Source: Fremontodendron californicum
Lineage: Eukaryota; Streptophyta; Magnoliopsida; Malvales; Malvaceae
Assembly (NCBI GenBank): GCA_030761205.1
Contig: JAULJL010000033.1
Span: forward strand, 5,153,501-5,217,500
Length of the DNA: 64,000 nt
Reading direction: 5' to 3'
The notes beneath the pieces were generated by a model. The model saw only the letters and a list, made by a program, of their open reading frames with translations. It did not search any database and was not told the origin of the DNA. The translations under genes and the position numbers were made by a program. Of the stretch, positions 51,239 through 62,062 are shown one piece after another; positions within the stretch are counted from its first letter, which is position 1, and each line of letters opens with the position of its first letter.

Positions 51239-52769
51239 AAGGGTGTGATGCTGTGCACATGGAAATTCGAATGATTCCAAGTGTAAAAATGGAAATTCTA
51301 TATATCTATCTCCCCTGCGAATTGTTTTTCAAAGAGAATATTCATGCTTGATATGATGAATGGCCATCTTTCATATTCCTTTCACTAAGAAGAAATTATC
51401 CTTAGTCACCCATTTGAGCCTTAGGAATTATTTCTTTCTTTAAATCTTGATCAAGGACCACCCTCTACACTGGAGGGCAAATACGAGCAAAAAAAAAAAA
51501 TCATGGCAAAAAGAACGCCATCGAAAAAAAGTGGCAAATGAAAGCCAACAAAGCAAAAAAAAAAGAAAAAAAGTCCAAAAAAAAGAAAAAAAAGGACAAA
51601 GTTTCAAGAATGAGTTCACCTTAGGAAATGATCCTTGATCCAATCACCCCTAAACACACTTTGGGCCTATTTTATCCTTTCTTTCTAAACCTAAACCTAG
51701 GCCTACATTACGTGCTTTAAAAGCCCATTTTGATCAAGCATGGATATTTAATTTGAAAGGTTATTCTCAAAATTCATCCCATCTATTGAATTGATATTTT
51801 TAGCTTGGAAGCATTTAGAATTCTCAGATGCATGGTAAAATGAGAGTTTAAGCCGAAAACTGACAAGGGCGACTTAATACCGAATAGAGGATACTTGAGT
51901 TGAAAACCCGCAAAGGGTGGCTCAAATACAGATTAAAGTTCCAATCAATGCTCCGTGTAAAATGGGAGAAAGTATCTGAAAATCAGAGGAAAGGGGAACA
52001 ACTCAGTCTGATGTAACTACGGAAGCCGAGAGGTTACATAAGTAAATTGCTCGTTCAAGAGAAATTTCAGATGGTTTGAAAAAGGAAAGGTCCAAGATAT
52101 TCCGCATCCGGGGCATCTACAACCTATAACATTACATTTGTTTCTTATATCCTTGATATTCACTTTTACAATTTTAAAAAAAAAAAAAAAATTGTTGCAA
52201 TAAATTCTTGTTATCCTTTTCATGACATTTTTTGTTGATTCATATTTTCTTTCATACATTTTTGAGATGCATCATGATTGTTATTAAATTGCATGATGAT
52301 TAGTAATAAAAAATCTTTAAATAAAAGGATTTGAGAGTATTACTAAGAATAGATTTAAATCTTGGGAAAGGTTTGGAAAGTTCACCAAGAAAAGAAAACA
52401 GTGAACGTGTTGGAGACTCAATCACGAAGTCAGAAAATCTGTGAATTTCAGCGAAAGTCAGAAACTGAGACTGTTTGACAAGTTATCTTGAGTGAAGGAT
52501 TCCTTAAGTGGGGCATCAATGAACAATTGAAGACTCCATCATGAATTCGGATAATCTGTGAAACTCAAAGAAACCATGGATTAGAAATCATGACACAATC
52601 ATTTGATTGCATTCATTCTTAGGAAGCATACAAGCATTTGCAAAGCATGTCATTCTCATCATTGCATTTAGCTAACATTGCAGAAATCAGGAAAACTTGG
52701 ACTTCCCCAAAGTGAACTTGTTCTATTTTTCAAACGATTCGAGCCCCGATATCACCATCGAGGTACGTT

Positions 52770-53480
52770 TCCTTTCCAAATCGAACTCGTTTTGCTTCTC
52801 AAATAAATCGAGCCTCGAGACTGCCGTCGAGGTATGTTCCTTTCATTTTCAAGTTAAATTTATGTTTTCCAAATGAACCAAACCCAGCATCATTCTTAGT
52901 ATTTCCTTTTGTTTTAAATCAAACTCATTCGGTTTTATCAAATGAGTCGAGCCTTGAGACCACCGTTGAGGTATTTCCTTTTGTTTTTAAATCGAATTCA
53001 TTTTGTTTTATCAAATGAGTCGAGCCTTGAGACCACCGTTGAGGTATTCCCTTTTGTTTTAAATTGAATTCATTCTGTTTTATCAAATGAGTCGAGCCTT
53101 GAGACCACCGTCGAGGTATTTCCTTTTGTTTTAAATCGAATTTATTCTGTTTTATCAAATGAGTCAAGCCTTAAGATCACCGTCGAGGTATTTCCTTTTG
53201 TTTTAAATCAATTTCATTCTGTTTTATCAAATGAGTCAAGCCTTGAGACCACCGTCGAGGTATTTCCTTTTGTTTTTAAATCGAATTCATTCTGTTTTAT
53301 CAAATGAGTCGAGCCTTGAGACCACCATCGAGATATGTCCTTTTGTTTTAAATCGAATTCATTCTGTTTTATCAAATGAGTCGAGCCTTGAGACCACCGT
53401 CGAGGTATTTTCTTTTTGTTTTAAATCGAATTCATTCTGTTTTTCAAATGAGTCGAGCCTTGAGACCATTGTCAAGGTAT
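52770..53480 (+). repeat. 72-bp minisatellite in 3' UTR of D
   Basis: About eight regular 72-73 bp units from 52910, plus one or two degenerate ones before, each with 'atgagtcgagccttgagacc' and 'gtcgaggtatttcc'. The period was measured between 53111, 53183 and 53255. Element B has only a single related unit near 23700-23760. Open frames here on both strands arise because 72 is divisible by three. Confidence 0.9.
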
Positions 53481-53484
53481 TTTC

Positions 53485-53790
53485 AAATCACGGGTAAGAC
53501 CTCCGGGCACCATTCTTAAGACCTCCAGGCATCATTTTTTAAAGCCGCATATAGCGCATTTTTTTTGAAATCACGGGTAAGGCCTCTAAGCACCATTCTT
53601 AAGACTTCCGGGCATCAGTTTTTAAAGCCGCATACAACATTTTTTTTAAATCACGGGTAAGGCCTCCGGGAACCATTCTTAAGACCTCCGGGCATAATTT
53701 TTCAAATCACGGGTAAGGCCTCTGGGCACCATTTTTAAGACTTCCAGGCATCATTCTTAAGACCTCCGGGCATAATTTTTTCTTGTAAAT
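53485..53790 (+). repeat. 'acctccgggcacc' array in 3' UTR of D
   Basis: Several units contain 'aagacctccgggca' and 'aaatcacgggtaag'. They are related to the array of B at 22840-23560. Confidence 0.85.
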
Positions 53791-53995
53791 CGAACTCATT
53801 TCCTTAAGACGGGTCAAGCCTTGATTAGTCAGGGAATTTAATTTAAGGACAATATCTTATATTTACAGTTTTTCTCAACAACAAAAAAAAAGGAAAAAAG
53901 AAAAAAGAAACCCTCTTCTCTTCACATGATTTCACTAACCGGACAAATTAGTGTTTATTTATCTTTGCCTAATACCTAATTCTCAGCAATAGTCA

Positions 53996-54007
53996 AAGAG
54001 GGGCAGC
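53996..54007 (+). other. polypurine tract of element D
   Basis: AAGAGGGGCAGC lies immediately before TGTAGACACC. The same tract is in A (9848-9859), and it is deleted in B. Confidence 0.75.
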
Positions 54008-57000
54008 TGTAGACACCTAATTTTGTTCAGACCACTAAAACAAGTATGTTTTCTTCCTAAATTGATGTTTGAGTATGTAAAAAGATTTTTTTCATCCTCC
54101 AGGTGGTACTCCGAGACTTAGTTTAAAAGGGCGAGCATAAAAAGTCAAACTTGAAAAAAGTCAACCCCAAAATGTCAACTACTGAAAAAGTCAACCCACT
54201 TTCAAAATGAAGATTTGAAGTTCAATTGAAAAATGGCGAAATAATTTTGATAATCTGAGGTCTACATCAAAAGATATGGAGTTCGAAAGTTGGGTTATGG
54301 AGATTCAGTAGAAAGAAAACCCTAATCCGAGAAATTTGGGGAAAAGTGCTTAAACGATCGAGTTGGTCAAAATTTAAGGTTCCAAATGAAAGATAAGCAT
54401 TGACTACGGGTAATGGAGAAACCACTTTAAAGAAAAATTGACAGAAAAGTCAATTCGGAAGAAAACCGAGAATCAAGGTTTTTAGTGAATTTCGGTGAAC
54501 TTGGGAAGAATTACAAGAAATGGCCCGATTCGGTAGGACTAAAGCTCCTAATGGATGAGGAGTGATTAAAAAGGATAGCCAAGGCTCAGTTTTAAGAAAT
54601 CTTAAAATCGGATTTGTTTTGAGCAAAATCGAGTTTCGGAGGCAAAAGGGCAAAATTGGAAAATTTGGGAAAAATAGCAAATGAACTCTAAAAATTTTGA
54701 AAAATTGCAAATCTCATTCTTAAATCATTTCAAATAAATTAGCGAAAGAAAATCTTGATTCGGAGTTCGTTTGCAAAATGGCCAAATCTCGAGTCTCCTA
54801 TGTAGAAATTCAAGAAGATAAATCCCGAAAAAGTAGAAAATGAACTCCAAAAATTCTAAAAATTTGCAAATCTCATTTTAAATTATTTGGAAGAGATTGG
54901 CGAAAGAAAATCTTGATTCATAGTTCGTTTGCAAAATGGCCAAATCCCGGGCCCCTATGTAGTAATTCAAGCAGATAAATCCGAAAAAATACAAAATGAG
55001 TTCCAAAAATTATGAAAAATTCCAGATCACACTTTTAAATTATTTGGAAGATATTGGTGAATAAAAATCTTGATTTGGACCTCGTTTAAGAAATGGTAAA
55101 ATTTGGGGGCATAAAAGGGCAATTTTGGAAGAAAAAATACAAATAAATAGCAAATGGACTCGAACTTTTTTGAAAACTTTCAGAATTTAATTTTTTATTA
55201 TTTTGAAAGTATTGAAAAAATAAAATTTGAATTTGGAGTCCGTTTTCCATTTATTTACATTCGGGGGGCAAAAAGATCATTTTACCCAAAAAATCGAAAA
55301 GGGCTCTTCTTGCCTTTTAAGAAAATGAAACATTGGCTAGAAGAAAAGGGGCTGGCCAGCCAAGGCCCAAAGATGGGTAGGAAGTTTCTGATTTTTTAAT
55401 CAAAAGGCCAACAATGAAGAGTTATTTAGTGATTTTTTTATCAAGCCTTTGCAAATAAGCCACATGGACCAATGCATGAAGAGAGAGAGTGTCAACATAA
55501 TGGCTTAAGATTCTTGAACAGCTGTAATTGTGGATAGCTGATGGCCTAATATAAGGGTGATAATTTCATGTTTTAAACATCTTGGATCAATAGCCCTTGG
55601 ATGAAAATTGGTTGATGGAAAAATGACAACATCCTAGCCTAGAAGGGGGTTTCGGCCATACTAAAGAAGGGCATTCTCTCTTTCATTTTCAGCTACACTC
55701 ACTCTCTATTATCTCTTGCTTTTGGATGATTTTCTCTCCATTGTTGAAAAGCAAAAAGAAAAGTTTAGAAAAGAAAAAAAAGTTAGAAGAGAAAAAGCTT
55801 GAAAGATAGCTTCTAGATGTTGCTTTAAGCACCATAGTCTTGCACTTTCTTTGATTTTCATTCTTGATTTGCTGTTTTGATTATTAATTTGGTGAGGTTT
55901 TTTTTTCTTTTTAAATAAGTGTTTTTAATGTTCTTCTTTAAGTTCCTTCTTCATCCTTTCTTATAAAAAGCTCTTGAAATTTTTTTTCCCTTTGTTCTTG
56001 AGATGGCCAAATGATCTTTTTTTTTTATTTGTTGTTTTGCTTGCTTATTTCATGTTATTTTTTATATTAAATAAGTTTTGATGCTTTAAATCTTCTTCTA
56101 CTACATAGACTTGAAGCTTGTTTTAATTTGGTTGCTTGTTTATTTCCATTTATGAGTCTATTATCATGTTTATTTTACTATTCTTGCATTTTTTATTTTT
56201 TTTTTCAAAATGTTTAAGTTTGTTTATATTTTATATTTTGTAATCCATGTGTTTGTGAAAATGCTTGTTGGTTTTCATGCCTCTACTTTATATTTGCATG
56301 ATTTGAGTGTTATTCTTTAGTTAAGCATGCTATTTTATCAAGTGTTTATGAAAATGCCATGCTCATTTTGAACATGAGGCCATTCGGCCACCTTCATTTT
56401 GCTTGCCTTGTGTGAGCATTTTTGTTATGTTAGTTGATAGGTTTGTACTTTCATGATGTTTGGTTGAGTATTTTGTTTAAGCATGCCATGTGTTTGTGTT
56501 ATTGCCATGCATATTTTAGGTTTAGGATTGGTTTGTTTGCCATGTATTTTAGACATAGGTTGCATTAAATGCCATGCAAGTTCATTTAGGTCTAGGTCAT
56601 TTTATTGATGCCATGCATTTTTCATGTCATTTAGGTTTTAAATCATGCATTTCATGCATCATATTTGTTGAATTTTACATGCATTTCATGTTCATGCCAC
56701 TTGACTTATGACTTAGGCCAATCAATGGCTCAAAGTCATGCTCACTTGAGCATACTTGTGGAAAATTAAAGAGTTGTCAAATTGATTATTCTACCTTTGT
56801 GATTTTTTTTTACTTAAGCCAATTTTTTGCTAACTTTTCAAAAGTGTTAGCTACTGTTTGTGAGCCTTTTAAAGAGTCTCTAATATTTTTACTTTGACTT
56901 TTAAATGATTTTATCAAAGGCAAAATAATGTGTTTTGGCAAAACAGTTTTTTACCCAGTACTAATACTTTCCCGATTTTTCTGGGCTATCATCTTTAATC

Positions 57001-58269
57001 AAAAAATTAAGACGATTTTTTCCCGTGTAGTTTTCCATGTTATGAGTCTCCAGTATTGTTTTTAGATTTTTTTGAATTTTTAAAAATAGGGTAAAAAATT
57101 ACGGTTTAAAACTGGATAGTGGAGTCAGAATTGAATTTGAAGGGAAATCATTTTTCTGTTTTGGTTAAGTTACTTAGAGGGGACTGATTAGGAAGTTTAG
57201 CTACTGACTTAGGGTAGTTTCTAAGCCTTTTTAAACTCTAAAAATGATTTTTTAATTCTCGGGTTAAGGATGGTCAAGTCTGAGATTTTAAACTTAGGAA
57301 ATTAGAGCAATTTAAAAAGGGTTTAGCTAAGTTTTTATTTTTAATCTAAGCTTTTCAAAATTGTTTTCAAACAATCACAAAGTATTTTGGTTTTATAATA
57401 TTTAATTTGATATATTTTCCTTAATCAAAGGAAAAAATACATTCTCATGCATTGCATTTTCCATATTTATGCATATTATAATATGTAATTTTTGCTATTT
57501 TTAATTTTCATGATGGTGTTATTATCTTTGATTTAAATTTTTGATATTATATTATTTGTTATATGGTTTTGAATATTTCATGATATCCTATGCTTTTTAT
57601 TTAGTTATTTTTGTCATATTATTTAGCATATGCTATGTTCATGCATTATTATTTTTATTTTTATTTTCATGCATATTATATAATAGCATTATTTTACATT
57701 TCATGTCATTTAGATTATATGCCATATAATTTATATTTGCCATGTCATTTAAATTATTTCATTTCATATAGAATATATCATGTTACCTAGGTCATTTCAT
57801 TTCATTTAGAATATATCATATAACTTAGGATATTTCATTTCATTTAGAATATGCCGGAATTAACCGGAAATACTAAATTTAAAACCAACTGTTTACCAAG
57901 ATTTGAGATAACACATGATTAATAAGGTACCGTTTTATACGGGCGTTGTGGGGGTGCTAATCCTTCCCCACACGTAACCGAGTCCCGAAACCGCTTCTTT
58001 GATTTCTCTGGTTTAAAACACAGACTTGAAATTGGTTTTTAAAATGTTTTAATTAATTTTAAAATATTTTAGAAAACCGGTTTTAATAAGTGGCCGATCA
58101 GACCTAGCTAAAAAAGATTGGTGGCGACTCCATATCTTTTTCAAGGTCATTTTCAAAACCTTTATTTTTCAAGAGGAATTAAGTTGACTTTTTCTCCTTT
58201 TTTTTTAATGTCACGCTTAATGAATAATAAAGTCTTGCGATGAGACTTGTTATTTTTTAGGTTGCGCCA
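54008..58269 (+). repeat. 3' LTR of element D (probably a hybrid with LTR C)
   Basis: 4,262 bp, TGTAGACACC...GGTTGCGCCA. Its start follows D's polypurine tract. Its end and right flank match C: the unusual GCGCCA end, then 'gttat(a/g)gcttgcttc', and the loss of about 39 bp near 57421. Relative to C, about 380 bp (29733-30118) are deleted at 57853. The GTCAA cluster is at 54138-54195 and the palindrome at 56738. Confidence 0.75.
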
Positions 58270-61200
58270 GTTATAGCTTGCTTCTTTTTTATTTGGAAAG
58301 CTAGAGCAAGGTAGCTATGTTCTTTCATGATTTTTTTTCATACGTTGTTGACATGATTTTGCTATTTTGATTGTTATTTTATTCTCTTTTATGAAAAAAA
58401 TTTGTTTTTAAAATAAGTTCTAAGGAGCTTCTACTTTGTTTTTTAATAGAAATCAAGAAAGCAAGTTTTTCTCTATTTCTTTTCATGTTGGCCGAATGGT
58501 TGGGTTTTGTTTAATGATTTTGTGTTTGATTTTACTCATTTGATTTGTTGTGGTAGGTTAGCTTTCTTGTGTTAGATTAGCTTACTTGTGCTAGATTAGC
58601 TTGATTGTGGTAGGTTAGCTTGATTGTGGTAGCTTAGTTCTAAACCATGTCATGTGTTTGTGAAAATGCCATGTTAGAATACCATGTGACCATTTGGCCT
58701 CCTCCATTTTCTATGCTTTGCATGTGCATTTTCATCTTATTTAGGTGATAGGTTTGCATTTCATGCCATAATATTGTGTGTTTTGATTTAGTTTGCCATG
58801 TGTTTGTGTTAATGCCTTGCTACATTTCTCCATATAGAATTAGTGGCCTTTCGGCCTCTTCATGTACTCCTTGCCTTGTGTGTGCATTTGCATTTTGTTT
58901 AGGTACCATGCTTTGCATTATTATGCCATGAGATTGTGTATTAGTTGCTGTTTGTTCAGGCATTAGTATTAGGCTTATTGGTCACTATATGTTCATGACA
59001 TTTTCATGCATTCTCATGACATTTAAGGTCTAGAATCATATTGGTATTGCCATGCATACTCCCATGTAGATAAAGTCTAGAATCATATTGGTATTGCCAT
59101 GCATTTGCTTTGCTATTTAGGTCTTAGGTCACTTTGTATTGCCATGCATTTCATATCACTTTAGGTCTAAGCCTCATTTGCATTATTATGCATCTCATGC
59201 ATACTTAGGTTAGGATTACATTTATTGCCATGCAAGTTTGTAAGGTCTAGGCCATATTATGCATACCATGCATGTCCCACATCATTTAGGTTTTAAATCA
59301 TGCATTTCATGCATTCAATTGGCTGTATGTTCATGCATCTCATGTCATGCTACATGATTTATGACTTAGGCCAATCAATGGCTCAAAGTCATGCTCACTT
59401 GAGCATACTTGTGGAAGATTAAAGAGTTGTCAAATTAATTATTCTACCTTTGTGACTTTTTTTACTTAGCCAATTTTTGTCTAACTTTTTAGAGGTATTA
59501 GCTACTGTTTGTAGGTCTTTAGAAACGTCTCCAATATTTTTACTTTGATTTTTAAATGATTTTATCAAAAGGAAAAAAATGTGTTTTGGCTAAACAGTTT
59601 TTCACCCAATACTTGGACTTTCCCAATTTTTCTAGGAAGTCATCTTTAATCGAAAAATTAAGCTAATTTTTTATCGTGTATTTTTACATGTTCTGAGTCT
59701 CCAGTATTTCTTTTAGATTTTTTTTGAATTTTTAAAAATAGGTAAAAAAATCGTGATTTAAAACTGGACAGTAGAGGTAGATTTGAATTCAAAAGAAAAA
59801 CAATTGTTAAATTTGGCTAAGGTATTTAGAGGGGTTTGGTTAGGAACTTTAGCTATTGTCCTAACTTGGTTTTTAGTCTATTTTAAACTTTAAAAATGAT
59901 TTTGTGAAGCTCGAGTTAAGGGTGGTCAAGTCCTGGATTTTAAACTTAGGAAATTAGAGCCTTTTTCAAAGGGAATTCAATCATGAATTATTTTTCATCC
60001 AATATTTTCAAAAGTGTTTTCAAACAATCACAAAGTTATTTTTGGTTTTAAAAAATTTAATTTGATGTCTTTTCCTAAGGTAGCCGATATCTTTTTAGAT
60101 ATAGGATTTCCTTATTTAAAGGAAAAAATACACTTTCATGCATTGCATTTTTCATATTCATGCATATTGTATAATATATGATTTTTTTTGCTATGATAAT
60201 TTCTATGGTATTGTTATTATTTTTTATTTATATTTTTTGGTATGCATATTTCATGATAGCATTATTTTATGTTTTATGATGTCACTTAGGACATTTCATT
60301 TCATTTAGGATATTTTATTTCATTTAGAATATCATATCATTTAAATCATATCATTTCATTTAGAATATACCATGTTACTTAGGTTATTTCCTTTCATATA
60401 GAATATATTATGTCACTTAGGATATTTCATTTCATTTAGGATATTTCATTTCATTTAAATTTGCTATGTCATTTAAATCATATCATTTAATAGAATATAT
60501 CATATTACTTAGGATATTTCATTTCATTTAGAGCATATCATGTTACTTAGGATATTTCATTTCATTTAGAATATGCTATGCCATTTAAATTATATCATAC
60601 CATTTAGGTTGCATTATATTATTTAGACTTTGCTATGTTATTTTATTTATGTCACACATATTCATATTCATATTTTTTAAAATGTTTTGAAAAAGGTAAT
60701 GATTTTCAATAAAATAAAGATATTCCCGAGTTAAAATAATTCATGAGTTCTATGCCGGGTTTGCTGGGGAGGATATCATCAATTAACATTAATATCGGAA
60801 TATCTTCTTTAAAATGAGAATGATTCGGAAAGTTTTCGAAACTAATAAAAATTTCTACATTTTGCCACGTTTGTTGGGGAATATAGGAAAATTTTGAATT
60901 AATAAATTCCGGATCATTTTCAATTAAAAATGAAATTATTTTTCTTTAAATGGGAATTAACTTGAAATACTAAATTAAAAAAATAACTTTTTACCAAGAC
61001 TTGAGATAACAGATGATTAATAAGGTACCATTTTATATGGATGGTGTGGGGTGCTAATCCTTCCCCACACGTAACCGAGTCCCGAACCCGATTCTTCGAT
61101 TTTCTTTGGTTTATAAAGCAGACTTGAAATTGGTTTTAAAAATATTTTAATTAATTTTAAAATATTTTACAAAATCAGTATTAATAGGTGGCCAATGACA

Positions 61201-61366
61201 CCTAGCTAAAAAAGATTGGTGACGACTCCATGTCTTTTTCAAGGTCATTTTCAAAACTTTCATTTTTCAAGAGGAATTAAGTCGACTTTTCCTCGGGTTT
61301 TTTTAATATCACGCTTAACGAATATAAAGTCTTGCGATGAGACTTGTTATTTTTTAGGTTGCGACA
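58270..61366 (+). repeat. second copy of B 3' LTR right part
   Basis: Matches 30533-33629 with an offset of 27,737 bp. Stretches compared by eye differ at about one or two bases per hundred or fewer. It begins and ends at the same bases as the first copy. Confidence 0.9.
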
Positions 61367-62062
61367 AACACAATTGAGGATACACAATTCAGAGGAAAAA
61401 AAGAGACTTGGAGATTAAAAATTTGTTTGCTTTGCTTTTTGTTCTTGAAGAAATTCGGGTTTTCTTTAGTTGGAAGTTTTGAAGTCTAATTTTTTAGAGT
61501 TTAGTTTGGAGAATAAAAAAGGGAGAGATGCACCGAGAAAAGAAGAAAGGCCTTATGAGTACCCAAGTTTTCCTTGGCATCCGGTTTAGTTCAATCTTCC
61601 CTGGTTTGAGTTTAATTCAATGGATGAGCATGCAATAAAATAATCAATTTTCGACTGCTCAATCAAGATTCTCTCCGTTAATGGTTTCTTCGAATTTGCA
61701 TAATAGCCTTAGCATTGATGATCCTTTTGAATTTGCAAGTTCCCACCTGCATCAAATATGCAATTTAAGAAGGCAGTCATTCTCGCAACTCCCCAAACTT
61801 TTGGTCTCAATTGATTTGGACTAATTTTCTTAGGTAAGTTTTTCTTTTATAATCTATTATCTTAATTATTTGGTTTGGTTAATTTTTACTTTTTTGCTTA
61901 TTTATTTAGGTATTCACTAGTTATCCTTTTAAACTATTAACTTGTCTATTGTTTTTTTTTTTGTTATTTACTTATGTGTTTATTAATTTATCTACACGTT
62001 TTTATATGATTAGATGTGATATGTTATGAACATGTGATGATGGATGTTATGATTATGTTATG
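61367..62062 (+). repeat. second copy of A LTR fragment
   Basis: Near-identical copy of 33630-34326, including AACAC at its start and TTATG before the next LTR. Confidence 0.9.

Larger units (their letters stand above)
51239..53995 (+). other. 3' UTR of element D
   Basis: Non-coding. Blocks shared with A and B lie at 51390-51480 (ending GAGGGCAAATAC) and 51626-51745 (starting ATGATCCTTGATCC). A-rich tracts lie at 51490-51600 and 52180-52195. Minisatellites lie at 52770-53480 and 53485-53790. The segment 52200-52770 shows nothing recognisable. Confidence 0.75.
34327..58269 (+). mobile_element. element D: Tat/Ogre-like LTR retrotransposon, most complete copy
   Basis: 5' LTR (34327-38238 plus about 41687-42217, split by a copia remnant), tRNA-Arg primer-binding site, leader with two hairpins, ORF1, gag, protease, putative intron, RT/RNase H remnant, integrase, 3' UTR with minisatellites, polypurine tract and 3' LTR (54008-58269). 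The order ORF1-gag-PR-intron-RT-IN is that known for Ogre. All coding parts are broken. The left flank is TTATG. The right flank is not the original target but a copy of B/A sequence, which points to later recombination. Confidence 0.8.

Noticed and set aside
53231..53497. 88-residue repetitive open frame, with an 80-residue one on the other strand at 52925-53167
   Set aside because: They arise from the 72-bp minisatellite, whose length is a multiple of three. There is no start context and no family.
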